DNA of 64,000 nt from Rhodospirillaceae bacterium (GTDB taxonomy: Bacteria > Pseudomonadota > Alphaproteobacteria > Rhodospirillales > Rhodospirillaceae): contig JAQWQC010000014.1 of the NCBI GenBank assembly GCA_029245025.1, forward strand, positions 20,779-84,778, written 5' to 3'. The position numbers were made by a program, and so were the translations under genes. The notes beneath the pieces are model-generated. The model worked only from the letters and a program-made list of their open reading frames with translations. It was not told where the DNA came from and made no database searches. Below are positions 1 to 9,668 of the stretch, in pieces (positions within the stretch are counted from its first letter, which is position 1; each line of letters begins with the position of its first letter).

Positions 1-228
1 TGCAGCGCCGTGCGCCAGCTGCTGACCTCGACCACGATTTGATTGAACGACAGTGACTCCGGCATCACGAGCAATGCTTACTGTTTCGTCCTCTGATCCT
101 CCGTCTGCGACGATGATTTGTGATGCCAGTGGCCAGGCGGTAAGCGCTACCAAGCTCGCAGGTAAGTGAGCAGAAGCGTTCAGGGTTGGAATGACGACGG
201 ACAAGTCTATAGCCGGTGACTCGCTCAT
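1..228 (-). CDS. Family 2 glycosyltransferase, TIGR04283-like (5' part only)
   Basis: The first 76 codons of a gene that runs off the left edge of the window. The product starts MSESPAIDLSVVIPTLN and continues with an IIVADGGSEDET stretch, the nucleotide-sugar-binding start of a GT-A fold glycosyltransferase (VIPTLN, then the DGGS/DxT loop). A NRGRGQQLAHGA stretch follows at about residues 64-75. This resembles the RGR-Q-N-GA signature of the TIGR04283 subfamily of small GT2 enzymes often linked to arsenosugar or selenodomain loci. The start is the ATG whose last base is 228. It is divergent from rnhB with about 95 bases between them. Family assignment is firm; the subfamily and the sugar acceptor are inference from the short fragment. 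Confidence 0.8.
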   Translation of the reverse strand, partial: MSESPAIDLSVVIPTLNASAHLPASLVALTAWPLASQIIVADGGSEDETVSIARDAGVTVVQSNRGRGQQLAHGAA

Positions 229-324
229 AGTGGGTCGTTAACCCTTTTCTGTTGATGGCAATCACTTGGGGTTGGCGGCATAATGCGCCAAGTCCTGCAA
301 GATCACCAATAGGAACGCTATTTC

Positions 325-939
325 ATGCCCGACTTCTCAATAGAGCGCGAGGTCGCTGGCGTCGTCGCTGGTATAGATGAAGCGGGCCGTGGACCTTGGG
401 CTGGTCCGGTGGTGGCCGGGGCTGCGATCTTGGATAGCGACGCACTTGCGGAGCCTCTAGTTGCGGGTCTTGATGATTCCAAAGCGCTTACAGCAGCCCG
501 ACGAGAGTCTTTATATATTTCTCTCACCGAAAGCACGGCTACGACGGTTAGTGTCGGCATCGCCTCAGTCAAAGAAATTGATACACTTAATATAATGAAG
601 GCAACGTTTCTCGCCATGACCCGCGCCGTTGAAGCGTTAGGTAGATCCATCGACTTTGCCTTGATCGACGGCAATTGCGCGCCACAGCTTGCGTGCTCTG
701 TTAAAACCGTGGTGAAGGGCGACAGCCGCAGTTTGTCTATCGCTGCAGGCTCAATTATGGCCAAGGTCACACGGGATCGTTTGATGGCTGCACTGGCCCT
801 AGATTTCCCCGGGTATGGCTGGGATACCAATCAAGGTTATGGCACCAAAGGTCATAAAGAAGGCCTGGAGAGGTTGGGGGTAACACCTCATCATCGAAAG
901 TCCTACGCCCCAATTCGGGCCTTATTGGAAATTACCTAA
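325..939 (+). CDS. rnhB: Ribonuclease HII
   Basis: Cleaves the RNA strand of RNA-DNA hybrids and removes misincorporated ribonucleotides in the cytoplasm. The 204-residue product has the usual RNase HII length. It carries the GIDEAGRGPWAGPVV signature (residues 16-30) with catalytic D18 and E19, the DSK motif at 51-53, D115 in IDGN, and D151 in AKVTRD, completing the four acidic metal ligands. The C-terminal YGTKGH and HRKSY motifs typical of the family are present. The ATG at 325 gives a complete N-terminus. It is followed by ccrM on the same strand after a 245-base gap that appears to hold ccrM's own promoter. The rnhB-ccrM neighbourhood is common in alphaproteobacteria. Confidence 0.96.
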   Translation: MPDFSIEREVAGVVAGIDEAGRGPWAGPVVAGAAILDSDALAEPLVAGLDDSKALTAARRESLYISLTESTATTVSVGIASVKEIDTLNIMKATFLAMTRAVEALGRSIDFALIDGNCAPQLACSVKTVVKGDSRSLSIAAGSIMAKVTRDRLMAALALDFPGYGWDTNQGYGTKGHKEGLERLGVTPHHRKSYAPIRALLEIT

Positions 940-987
940 CCTCAGAATTGTATCTTTTGACCCATATCTAGCGGTTGGTGAATTGCG

Positions 988-2315
<1,328 letters not shown>

Positions 2316-2320
2316 CGTGG

Positions 2321-2440
2321 GCGTTTTTAGATCTCCCAAAATTTTGAAATCCTGGCGGGTGAGGGAAAGCAGCGCACGTCTGGGCAAGGCGCCGGAATAC
2401 TTTCGGGCGCGGCGATCTAAAAAAAGCTAAGAGCGCGCCC
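2321..2440 (+). other. Nested inverted repeats after ccrM (possible RNA structure)
   Basis: A perfect 10-base inverted repeat, TTTTTAGATC near 2324-2333 against GATCTAAAAA near 2414-2423, encloses about 80 bases. Inside it, GCGCC and GGCGC arms around 2390-2410 can pair across a short loop. A further 7-base pair, GGGCGCG (2405-2411) with CGCGCCC (2434-2440), competes with it. No uridine run follows, so a classical intrinsic terminator is unlikely. It could be a Rho-dependent 3' structure of the ccrM message or a small RNA. No family is recognised. Confidence 0.3.
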
Positions 2441-2512
2441 TATAAATAATGGATAGGCTTAGGGCACCGCCTGGTCAGCCTTTGGAGTCAATTTCAGACA
2501 TTTGATAAAACT

Positions 2513-2562
2513 AAGAAAACAAAAAACCTAACTAGCTCCGGAGCTTATCCGGGGCGGGTTTC
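2513..2562 (-). terminator. Candidate intrinsic terminator of the MFS gene
   Basis: Read on the minus strand just past the MFS stop codon, CCGGA-TAAGC-TCCGG (2538-2552) forms a short GC-rich hairpin. Flanking AAACC and GGTTT can extend it, and a TTTTTTGTTTTC tract follows. The 5-base core stem is short, so confidence is moderate. Confidence 0.4.
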
Positions 2563-2583
2563 TATTTGTCCAGACCTTAGGGT

Positions 2584-3960
2584 CTATTCGGTTGGAGCGG
2601 GTTGCGCGCCTTCCGCCGCCAGTTCCGCTGCATCAAACGCAGCGAGCTCGCGTCGATAGAGCCGCAACGTCGTGGGCATCAACAGAACCACAGGCACGCC
2701 AAAAATCAGAGCGGGCAGGGATACCGCGTAACGCAGTCCTTCGGCACCAAATACGTAATCAGACAGCAAACCTACCGATGTTGGTCCCAGCATCAAACCA
2801 GCGATGCTCATGCACATATAGTAGAGGGCGACGACCTGACCTCGCATTGTGCTTGGGACGATATTGAGGAGGGCTGTAACACCCACAGCGGAAATCATCG
2901 CCAGGCCAACCGTATTGAGAGCTATCATGACAAAGGCGAACTCACCCGACGGCATCAAAGGGATCGCTACACCGGTGGGTATTAGAAAGAAGACGCCTAG
3001 CATTGCAATGAGCAGCGGAGTGTCCGCTTTGCCTTTGGACGACATTTTGTCAGATAGCCAACCCGATATGTTGATCGTCAGCGGTGCAACGGTAATCAGA
3101 ATAATGGCATTGGTGATGGCGTATTGCTCGGCTGACCATCCCCATGTGCGTGAAAACATCGCTGGATTCCAACCATGGCTATACGCGATAATGGTCATTA
3201 AACTGAAGATGGTCATAAAACTGAGGTAGCTCGTCCAACGGCGTCCGACGTACCTCAGCATCTCGCCAAAAGAACCGGTTTTGTCGCCTACTCCAGTGAT
3301 AACCTGACGTCGCACTGGCTCACGCTTAAAGAAAAAGAGTGCGGATAGGGCGAGGCCGGGTAGGCCAACGACAATAAAAGCGAACTGCCAAGGGGCGACA
3401 ATACCAAGGAGGGGTAGGCTCACTTCCGCGCCACTCTTAGCCCAGGTGAGAACTGTCGCACCGATAAACGAGGCTGTGGCGGCGCCTAGCGACATCGCCA
3501 TCGAATACACAGCAATCGGTTTGCCCCGTTGTTCCTTCGGAAAAGAGTCCGCGATCATCGACATCGCGCAGGGGCTTAGGGTTGCCTCACCGACACCAAC
3601 GCTCATGCGCGCAATAAACATATGTAAGAAATTCTTTGCGACCCCGGAAAGTGCAGTCGCGGCGGACCATAAGGCGATACCAAAACCGACGATCCAGGTG
3701 CGCCTTTTTTTGTCAGCCAACCAGCCAAATGGCAGCCCCATGGTTGCGTAAAACAAGGCGAACGCCGGGCCGAGGAGGAGACCAATTTGTGTGTCTGTCA
3801 GTTTTAGATCTGCCTTTATCGGCTCAACCAGCAAGCTCAATATGAAGCGATCAACGAAAGACAGGATATAGGCCAGGGTCAGCAAGGCCACCATGGTCCA
3901 AGCGACAGTCGGCTTAGGGTAAGGCGCGTTTTTGCCCGCTACAGTTATTGAATCAGTCAT
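2584..3960 (-). CDS. MFS transporter, Spinster-like
   Basis: A 458-residue inner-membrane protein with about 12 hydrophobic helices. The segment YILSFVDRFILSLLVEPI in helix 1 and the GWLADKKRR loop between helices 2 and 3 (the MFS motif A, D-x-x-x-R/K-R) identify the major facilitator superfamily. The RMSVGVGEATLSP stretch in helix 4 and the overall pattern match the Spinster-like branch, which bacteria use for diverse lipophilic or carboxylic substrates. The substrate cannot be read from sequence. It is transcribed away from a second, unrelated MFS gene across a 220-base intergenic region with an inverted repeat that may be a shared operator. Confidence 0.88.
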   Translation of the reverse strand: MTDSITVAGKNAPYPKPTVAWTMVALLTLAYILSFVDRFILSLLVEPIKADLKLTDTQIGLLLGPAFALFYATMGLPFGWLADKKRRTWIVGFGIALWSAATALSGVAKNFLHMFIARMSVGVGEATLSPCAMSMIADSFPKEQRGKPIAVYSMAMSLGAATASFIGATVLTWAKSGAEVSLPLLGIVAPWQFAFIVVGLPGLALSALFFFKREPVRRQVITGVGDKTGSFGEMLRYVGRRWTSYLSFMTIFSLMTIIAYSHGWNPAMFSRTWGWSAEQYAITNAIILITVAPLTINISGWLSDKMSSKGKADTPLLIAMLGVFFLIPTGVAIPLMPSGEFAFVMIALNTVGLAMISAVGVTALLNIVPSTMRGQVVALYYMCMSIAGLMLGPTSVGLLSDYVFGAEGLRYAVSLPALIFGVPVVLLMPTTLRLYRRELAAFDAAELAAEGAQPAPTE

Positions 3961-4041
3961 GCATCCCCAACCTGACTTTGGAAATCTTTATGACCTCGAT
4001 GGTACACACTGAGAGAAGATGGCGCGATAGGGCGCGTGGGT

Positions 4042-4065
4042 TTTTCCCTCACCCATGTGGGAAAA
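4042..4065. promoter_or_regulatory. Inverted repeat between the divergent MFS genes
   Basis: TTTTCCC (4042-4048) and GGGAAAA (4059-4065) are perfect 7-base arms separated by 10 bases. The centre includes CCCATGTGGG, which resembles the palindrome CCCACATGTGGG upstream of ccrM. The position in a divergent promoter region fits an operator for a local regulator, but no regulator gene is adjacent. Confidence 0.3.
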
Positions 4066-4179
4066 TTCCCCAGGGTAGTTCTGCCGCGCAATGTTAGGTA
4101 TTAGCGTTAGATCTAATCCTGAATAGCCAATCGACCAAAGATATGGTGAACTGTGGCTCTTCAAGGGGGGTGTTGGAAA

Positions 4180-5433
4180 ATGAAAAGAGTTGCGACAGCA
4201 AGTTTTATTGGCACGGCGTTAGAGGGCTATGATTTCTTGCTCTATGCCAGCGCCGCAGCCCTGGTTTTTGGGCAGCTCTTTTTCCCGGTGACGGATGACC
4301 CAATCATCGGCACCTTGTTGGCCTATTCTACGTTTACAGTCGGATTTATCGCACGCCCCATTGGCGGCATCATTGCGGGCCACTATGGCGACAAGATTGG
4401 CCGCAAGCCGATGTTGGTGTTGACCCTCACCGTGATGGGCGTCGCGACGATGCTTATCGGGTTTCTCCCGACCTATGCTCAGATCGGCGTGCTTGCGCCG
4501 ATCCTCCTAACCATTTTGCGATTCATTCAAGGTTTGGCCTATGGCGGAGAGTGGGGCGGTGCCATTTTGATGGTCGTTGAATATGCTCCCGAAGAGCATC
4601 GTGGTTTTTGGGGTAGCATTCCGCAAGCAGCTGTGCCCTTCGGCTTTCTCCTAGCCACTGCGGTCCTAAGTTTATCAATATCTCTCAGCGGAGATCAGTT
4701 CCTGGTCTGGGGGTGGCGCATACCATTCATTCTAAGCATCTTGCCTGTTCTCGTCGGCCTCTACATTCGGATGAAGATTGACGAAACGCCCGAATTCCAG
4801 AAAGTCCGCGAACAAAGCGCTGCGGCCAAAGCACCGTTGGTTGAAGCGCTGAGTCTCTATTGGAAGCAAATTCTGTTGGCGACAGGTGTGTTTGTTCTGG
4901 TCAGCGGCCCGTACTACATCATTATCTCGTTTATGTTGTCTTACGGCACCGGGACTCTAGATGTGCCCCGAGAAGTGATGTTGACAGGTGTATTGATCGC
5001 CTCTGGCATACAAATTTTTGCCTGTGTTGGGTTCGCGGCGTTGTCCGATAAAGTTGGCCGTCGACCGGTTTTGTTTGGTGGCGGCATTTTCATGCTGCTC
5101 TACGCTTATCCGTTGTTCTGGCTGGTCAACACCGCCGATCCAATGATCATATGGGCGGCTCTCAGTCTTGGTCTTTTTGCCTTTGGTGCCTTGTACGGGC
5201 CTATTGCGGCGTACTTCGCGGAGTTGTTTGTCTCTAACGTCCGTTACACCGCTGCATCACTGGGCTATCAGGTGGGGCAAATTTTCGGCGGCGGAATTGC
5301 ACCGTTCATCTCGACAGGATTATTAGCCATGACCGGCGGCGCTTATTGGCCGGTGCCGCTCTATATGATTGTTCTGACTCTGATTGGCTTGGCGAGTATT
5401 TGGGGGTTGGCCGAAACCAATCGGCAGTCGTGA
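4180..5433 (+). CDS. MFS transporter, metabolite:H+ symporter type
   Basis: A 417-residue, 12-helix transporter of the MHS branch (ShiA/KgtP/ProP-like) that imports small organic acids or zwitterions with protons. Diagnostic stretches are the N-terminal ATASFIGTALEGYDFLLY, the long motif A GHYGDKIGRKPML, RFIQGLAYGGEWGGA in helix 4 and SDKVGRRPVL between helices 8 and 9. I chose the ATG at 4180 because AAGGGGGG lies 9 bases upstream. A GTG at 4153 would add nine residues without a good ribosome site. The substrate is unknown. The gene stands alone on the plus strand and is divergent from the Spinster-like gene. Confidence 0.88.
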   Translation: MKRVATASFIGTALEGYDFLLYASAAALVFGQLFFPVTDDPIIGTLLAYSTFTVGFIARPIGGIIAGHYGDKIGRKPMLVLTLTVMGVATMLIGFLPTYAQIGVLAPILLTILRFIQGLAYGGEWGGAILMVVEYAPEEHRGFWGSIPQAAVPFGFLLATAVLSLSISLSGDQFLVWGWRIPFILSILPVLVGLYIRMKIDETPEFQKVREQSAAAKAPLVEALSLYWKQILLATGVFVLVSGPYYIIISFMLSYGTGTLDVPREVMLTGVLIASGIQIFACVGFAALSDKVGRRPVLFGGGIFMLLYAYPLFWLVNTADPMIIWAALSLGLFAFGALYGPIAAYFAELFVSNVRYTAASLGYQVGQIFGGGIAPFISTGLLAMTGGAYWPVPLYMIVLTLIGLASIWGLAETNRQS

Positions 5434-6160
5434 GCGCCCGGCAGTTAATCCGTTAGGCCAGCCGTAACAAAGTCCACGGTAGTTCCTAGGGAGCGACCAT
5501 TGGTGTGAAGCCGATCGAATGTGAGTCCGGCACAGTGACTTTCCGCGCGAGCATATTGACGAGCACCCACCTTACACACGCCTGCCATTTCGGTTGCGCG
5601 GTTGCCGTCAGCCAATCTCTGGTTTCTGATGCGAGTCCCAAGTGCCGCATAGAATTCTCTATCTAAATATCAGCATTGCTAACCCCACGTGCTTTGCCTC
5701 CTCTAGGGGAAGCTTGCTGCATAAGTTTCGCCACCTCATGTTTTGTGAGAGGTGACAAATGCACTTTAAGGTTATGTGGAGCAGTTCTTCTGTGCGATTT
5801 TTGTGAAGTTTTGTGGTCAGCGTAACCCTACTTTCGTGAGCCGCTACATTCCCTGACCTTAGGACATCTAAAGTGTGATTTCGAGCTACGATCAACTGAT
5901 CGAAATCATAGGTCTCTCTCGTAAATTTTGGTAAATGTCCTGACTACGAGGGTGCAACGAGTCTCTATATCAGATAAATCGTAACTGTTGCGGCGTCTCC
6001 GCGTCGAGTTACACAAGATCGAATGGAACCTTGGCGGCGACAATGCGCTCGCTGAATTTCTACGTCAGCAACTTGCTTATAGGGAAGCTGGTACAGCCGA
6101 TGAGCGTCGTGAACAAGTATTCCGCCGAGCTGTTTAGGATCGCTAAAATCCATTACCACA
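5434..6160. other. 730-base stretch without a supportable gene
   Basis: Between the MHS transporter and the convergent methyltransferase I found no reading frame with recognisable protein features, no tRNA-like fold and no clear terminator. A plus-strand open stretch around 5500-5660 and a minus-strand one at 5659-5895 have no ribosome site or family resemblance. Either could be a remnant of a lost gene. Confidence 0.5.
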
Positions 6161-6163
6161 CAT

Positions 6164-7414
6164 TTACTTCACCGCGCCAAACATCCACCAGCGTTCGCCC
6201 TTGTAGCCACCCAGCGTACTGAGTTGACGACCAATCTTGCCCAGGTCTTTTGACTCATGGCGGTGGCGGGCGACGATGGTTGACCAAGGTTGAAAGCGAC
6301 CGGGTTCAATATCGGCCTCGGTGCCAGCGTCAAACAGGTTTTCTTTTTTAAACCCAGCTTTTTGCATGGCCGCGAACACATCAAGGGTGTGCAGCTTTGT
6401 CCAGAAGGGTTCGTTGTTGTAGTAGGCGTCCCAGTCGCGCATGAAGCGGTCAAAGATCGGCGTATCTTTATCAAAGTTCGGCTGTTCCAAATGTAGCATC
6501 ACCCCGCCGGGGGCGAGCAAGCTGTACATGTGGGTCATGGCCTCGCCAACGGTTTTGGTTGAGGTCTCGTGCCAGAACATTACCGAGATGATGAGGTCGA
6601 CACTGCCCGGTTCTAGGTCGACCGTCTCTGCCAGACCTTGGATGAAATTGACATTGTCGTAGCCCATATCGTGCGCCCGCGCATGGCCATAGCGCAGCAT
6701 TGGTGCCGCGGTATCGACGACGATGATCTCAGCATCCGGATAAGCGGCCGCAAGAGGTAGCGTGTTGCCGCCGATGCCGCCACCCATATCAACAACGCGT
6801 TTGGGGTTGAGGTCGGGAAAACGGTCGCGGACGAAGTTGGCCATTGCACGGCCACCGCCGTCGCCCTTGGGGCCGAAGCTCGCGCCGCCGATGGGGAAAA
6901 GACTGACTTCATAGGTTGCGGCGGCTGTCACGTCATCGGGTTTGGCTTCAGTGTAATAACTACCGGGCATGAGGTGGTTGTCCACCGCCGCCTGATAGCT
7001 TGGAATTTCCACGCCCAAATTTAAGGACAACGTGTTGCCACCATCATTCAACGCTTTGGCTGTTTCGCTCAAGGTGTCGACCCGCCGCAGAGCGACCTCA
7101 CGACTGACCTGCTGGCTGGCTTCCTGGGTGTTGCGGCGTAAGGCCGCCCACTGCTGATAGTAGGGGTCGTCCAGCATGGCCTTGCGGACATCGGTGGCTG
7201 TGCTCGGATCCTTCCCATGCGCTTTTACAAACGATGGCCGCACTCTTTGTTCGTAAGCAGCGCGCACGCCCGGCGATAGCCTTCTGCCAATATACACATT
7301 GAGCCCGGTTAGGAAGTTTAGCCGAGCCGATTCATCATGATCCGTGTTTGGAAACACAGCATGGCCATCGGCGCGATCGAAGGTGGGAGGGAGATTTCCC
7401 GTGGCGGTAGACAT
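6164..7414 (-). CDS. Class I SAM-dependent methyltransferase
   Basis: A 416-residue cytoplasmic protein. The C-terminal half is a Rossmann methyltransferase: VVDMGGGIGGNTLPLA is motif I, EIIVVDT the acidic strand-2 end, and DLIISVMFWHE and LLAPGGVMLHLEQ are motifs IV to VI. The N-terminal 200 residues are an alpha-rich region of unknown function that could bind substrate or mediate dimerisation, as in O-methyltransferases. I chose the ATG ending at 7414, as the preceding TTG is less likely. It lies 9 bases after a DUF1775 gene and is probably co-transcribed with it. Substrate not recognisable. Confidence 0.8.
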   Translation of the reverse strand: MSTATGNLPPTFDRADGHAVFPNTDHDESARLNFLTGLNVYIGRRLSPGVRAAYEQRVRPSFVKAHGKDPSTATDVRKAMLDDPYYQQWAALRRNTQEASQQVSREVALRRVDTLSETAKALNDGGNTLSLNLGVEIPSYQAAVDNHLMPGSYYTEAKPDDVTAAATYEVSLFPIGGASFGPKGDGGGRAMANFVRDRFPDLNPKRVVDMGGGIGGNTLPLAAAYPDAEIIVVDTAAPMLRYGHARAHDMGYDNVNFIQGLAETVDLEPGSVDLIISVMFWHETSTKTVGEAMTHMYSLLAPGGVMLHLEQPNFDKDTPIFDRFMRDWDAYYNNEPFWTKLHTLDVFAAMQKAGFKKENLFDAGTEADIEPGRFQPWSTIVARHRHESKDLGKIGRQLSTLGGYKGERWWMFGAVK

Positions 7415-7423
7415 CAAAGATTC

Positions 7424-7960
7424 TCAATTTCCGCCGCGCGGAGGTGGCAACTCACCAGTGGTCACAAAGGGAGCGGGGTGGGCGTACGAACCCCAATTCC
7501 GACCTTCCTCGGGCACCTCAACCCATTTGTTTTCTCCCTCAACGCATTCCTGGATGGTCAGGAAGTAAATTGTCGCGTTGGCTTTGCGCGGCATGAGTGC
7601 GAGAAAATTAAAGCGGTCGAATTCTAGGTCTCCCAGCTCGCCTCCGCGCCAAATGATTTCATCAATGGATTCTGAATAGGTGACCCCTTCGGATGTAATA
7701 GGGGGCTGCATCTTGCGCATATTCATGCTGAGGTCCCACCCGGCTTTGACCTCGGGCCGCACCATGAAGATATCGTCAGGGATACGAATGCGCACGCCCG
7801 TCGTGGCGTTTCCAGCGCAGCCGTGGGGAATGCCGATCTGCACCAAGTGCCAGCCACCGGCCGGGGCGTCTTTATCGACACTGAGAGCATGTCCCCAGGC
7901 CGACGAACCCAGGACTAGGCAGGCGGCAAATACAGCAGAGCTGAGAAGGTTGCGGGTCAT
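7424..7960 (-). CDS. DUF1775/YcnI-like periplasmic protein, possible copper binder
   Basis: A 178-residue exported protein. A hydrophobic signal peptide with a probable signal peptidase I site A-W-G before H24 leaves histidine as the mature N-terminus, followed by ALSVDKDAPAGGWHLVQIGIPHGC. YcnI/DUF1775 proteins have exactly this N-terminal histidine after cleavage, and in Bacillus YcnI it forms a single-histidine brace binding Cu(II) with a nearby tryptophan. The body (TGVRIRIPDDIFMVRPEVKAGWDL) matches the DUF1775 beta-sandwich. It is the first gene of a two-gene unit with the downstream methyltransferase. Copper binding is inference from the family. Confidence 0.8.
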   Translation of the reverse strand: MTRNLLSSAVFAACLVLGSSAWGHALSVDKDAPAGGWHLVQIGIPHGCAGNATTGVRIRIPDDIFMVRPEVKAGWDLSMNMRKMQPPITSEGVTYSESIDEIIWRGGELGDLEFDRFNFLALMPRKANATIYFLTIQECVEGENKWVEVPEEGRNWGSYAHPAPFVTTGELPPPRGGN

Positions 7961-8177
7961 GGCGAGGGTCTCCTGATGTGTTTCGCTATAATCTTATACG
8001 CATTGCTGGGAAGGGCATAGCGGCTGTCTGTCCGTAAGCATGTCTACTTTTACGTGTGTCACTCGATTGACGCTCACGCGTTCACTCCTGGTGCGCGCTT
8101 TACTTTCCAGCAGGGCCTGATCTTCCTCCGGCCTACTGGCCGCGCTACTCTGTGACTTACAGACAGAGGGGGCGATC

Positions 8178-8987
8178 GTGGCGAAAGCAGCTTACGAACC
8201 ATCGGGAACAATCCGCGATCAGGTTTCAGAAGAAGAGTGGAACCTGCGCGTTGATCTTGCGGCGTGTTACAGGCTGTGTGCCCTGTTCGGCTGGAACGAT
8301 TTCATCTTCACGCACATCTCGGTGCGGCTTCCCGGCAACGACCGACATTATCTCATCAATCCCTTCGGGCTGTTCTTTGACGAAATCACCGCATCAAGTT
8401 TGGTAAAGATTGATGCGGGCGGAGAAATCCTTCTTGATGAAACCGGCCTGGGATACAACGTCGGCGGTTATGTCATTCACGGGGCTGTGCATGCGGCCCG
8501 AGACGACGCCCATTGCGTGATTCATCTGCACACCAACGAAGGTGTTGCGGTGTCTGGGCAGAAAGACGGTTTACTGCCCTTGAACCAAGACTCCATGAGT
8601 TTGATTCCAGACCTCGCCTATCATGACTTTGAAGGCATTGCCTTAGACACCGATGAGCGCGATCGTTTGGTTGATCACATTGGTGACAAGAACGCCGTTA
8701 TTCTGCGCAACCATGGTCTGCTCACTATGGGAGCTGACGTCGCGATCGCTTTCTTAAAAATGTATTCCCTGCAGAAATCTTGCACCATGCAAGTGATGAC
8801 CTTAGCAGGCGGCGTGGAGATCGGCTATCCGTCGCAAGAGGCACAAGATAAGGTCCGGGTTCAAGTCACTGGCCGTCGTCAAAAAAGCGCGATCGGGGGT
8901 GCGACCACCAGGCTCTCTGTGCCGCAACTGGCGTGGAACGGATTTCTGCGGAAGCTCGACAAAATTGACCAGAGCTATAAAGACTGA
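8178..8987 (+). CDS. Class II aldolase/adducin family protein
   Basis: A 269-residue protein of the zinc-dependent class II aldolase/adducin fold. LFGWNDFIFTHISVRLPG near the N-terminus is the usual TxHxS loop. CVIHLHTNEGVAVS supplies the HxH metal ligands, and ILRNHGLLTMG supplies the later histidine. Relatives include fuculose-phosphate aldolase, but many alphaproteobacterial copies of this length are unassigned. The GTG at 8178 is preceded by AGAGGGGG 6-12 bases upstream, a good ribosome site. It is convergent with the hypothetical gene at 8997. The reaction is not determined. Confidence 0.87.
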   Translation: MAKAAYEPSGTIRDQVSEEEWNLRVDLAACYRLCALFGWNDFIFTHISVRLPGNDRHYLINPFGLFFDEITASSLVKIDAGGEILLDETGLGYNVGGYVIHGAVHAARDDAHCVIHLHTNEGVAVSGQKDGLLPLNQDSMSLIPDLAYHDFEGIALDTDERDRLVDHIGDKNAVILRNHGLLTMGADVAIAFLKMYSLQKSCTMQVMTLAGGVEIGYPSQEAQDKVRVQVTGRRQKSAIGGATTRLSVPQLAWNGFLRKLDKIDQSYKD

Positions 8988-8996
8988 GCGACGATC

Positions 8997-9632
8997 TTAA
9001 ATGGTGGAACGCGTTCCATGCTGGCCAGGAGAACCCGCGCCGGGTACTGGAGGAGTGCCACTTAAAAAGGACGCTGGGTCTGCGTCGTCCGGCGCCAAGC
9101 CCTGAACTGTTGTGTAAAGTTCTTCTTCTTTTGCTATGCTCTCGGGAGTAAAGCTGGCGACTTGGTCCCAGGTCGCTTCGTCAAACACTTCTTCTTGCAG
9201 AGCCAGAGTTGAGTGTTGTCCGCTCAAGAGAATCTTGAAATAGATCTCCATAAAAGCCTCGACGGCAGAATTGAAATCAGCCCACCCAGACTCTCCTGCT
9301 GCTTTGTAGGCTACAGCAGCCGAAACCAGGGCGTCCAGGGCGTCGCGGCTTTTGGCCAGACGCATATCGAGGTTTTCAAGCGTTGTGTTCTGGTCACTTC
9401 TATCGGTCACATGCGGCTTAAGAAAGTCGTGAATGCGTTGGTCTTGCGCATGAAGGCGATCCATCGCAGCCTTTATGTAAGCAACGCATGCACCAAAGAA
9501 TTCCTGTTTAATGTCAGCGCCGCCATCTTTCTGTTTCAAGCCCGCGTCAAAGGATTTGCGGACTTGAGAAAGGCGCGCCCGCTCCCGTGAAGTTTGAACT
9601 CGCGCTTCATAGCCTCCAGAGACATGGGCCAT
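8997..9632 (-). CDS. Uncharacterised helical protein downstream of nrdJ
   Basis: A 211-residue soluble protein with no signal peptide or membrane helix, predicted almost wholly alpha-helical from about 15 to 165, then a proline/glycine-rich tail. Spaced histidines and acidic residues (RLHAQDQRIHDFLKPH near 60-75 and GQHSTLALQEEVFDE near 140-155) recall hemerythrin-like four-helix metal-binding bundles, but the full HHE ligand set is not evident. It starts 36 bases after nrdJ on the same strand, so it may be co-transcribed with the reductase. Function unknown; the hemerythrin idea is a guess. Confidence 0.7.
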   Translation of the reverse strand: MAHVSGGYEARVQTSRERARLSQVRKSFDAGLKQKDGGADIKQEFFGACVAYIKAAMDRLHAQDQRIHDFLKPHVTDRSDQNTTLENLDMRLAKSRDALDALVSAAVAYKAAGESGWADFNSAVEAFMEIYFKILLSGQHSTLALQEEVFDEATWDQVASFTPESIAKEEELYTTVQGLAPDDADPASFLSGTPPVPGAGSPGQHGTRSTI

Positions 9633-9668
9633 CTATTCGAGTCCTTCCATTTGCCGGGTAAAACCTGG

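Noticed and set aside
5659..5895. 78-residue minus-strand open frame between the MHS transporter and the methyltransferase
   Set aside because: No ribosome site, odd composition, no domain features; not supportable as a gene.
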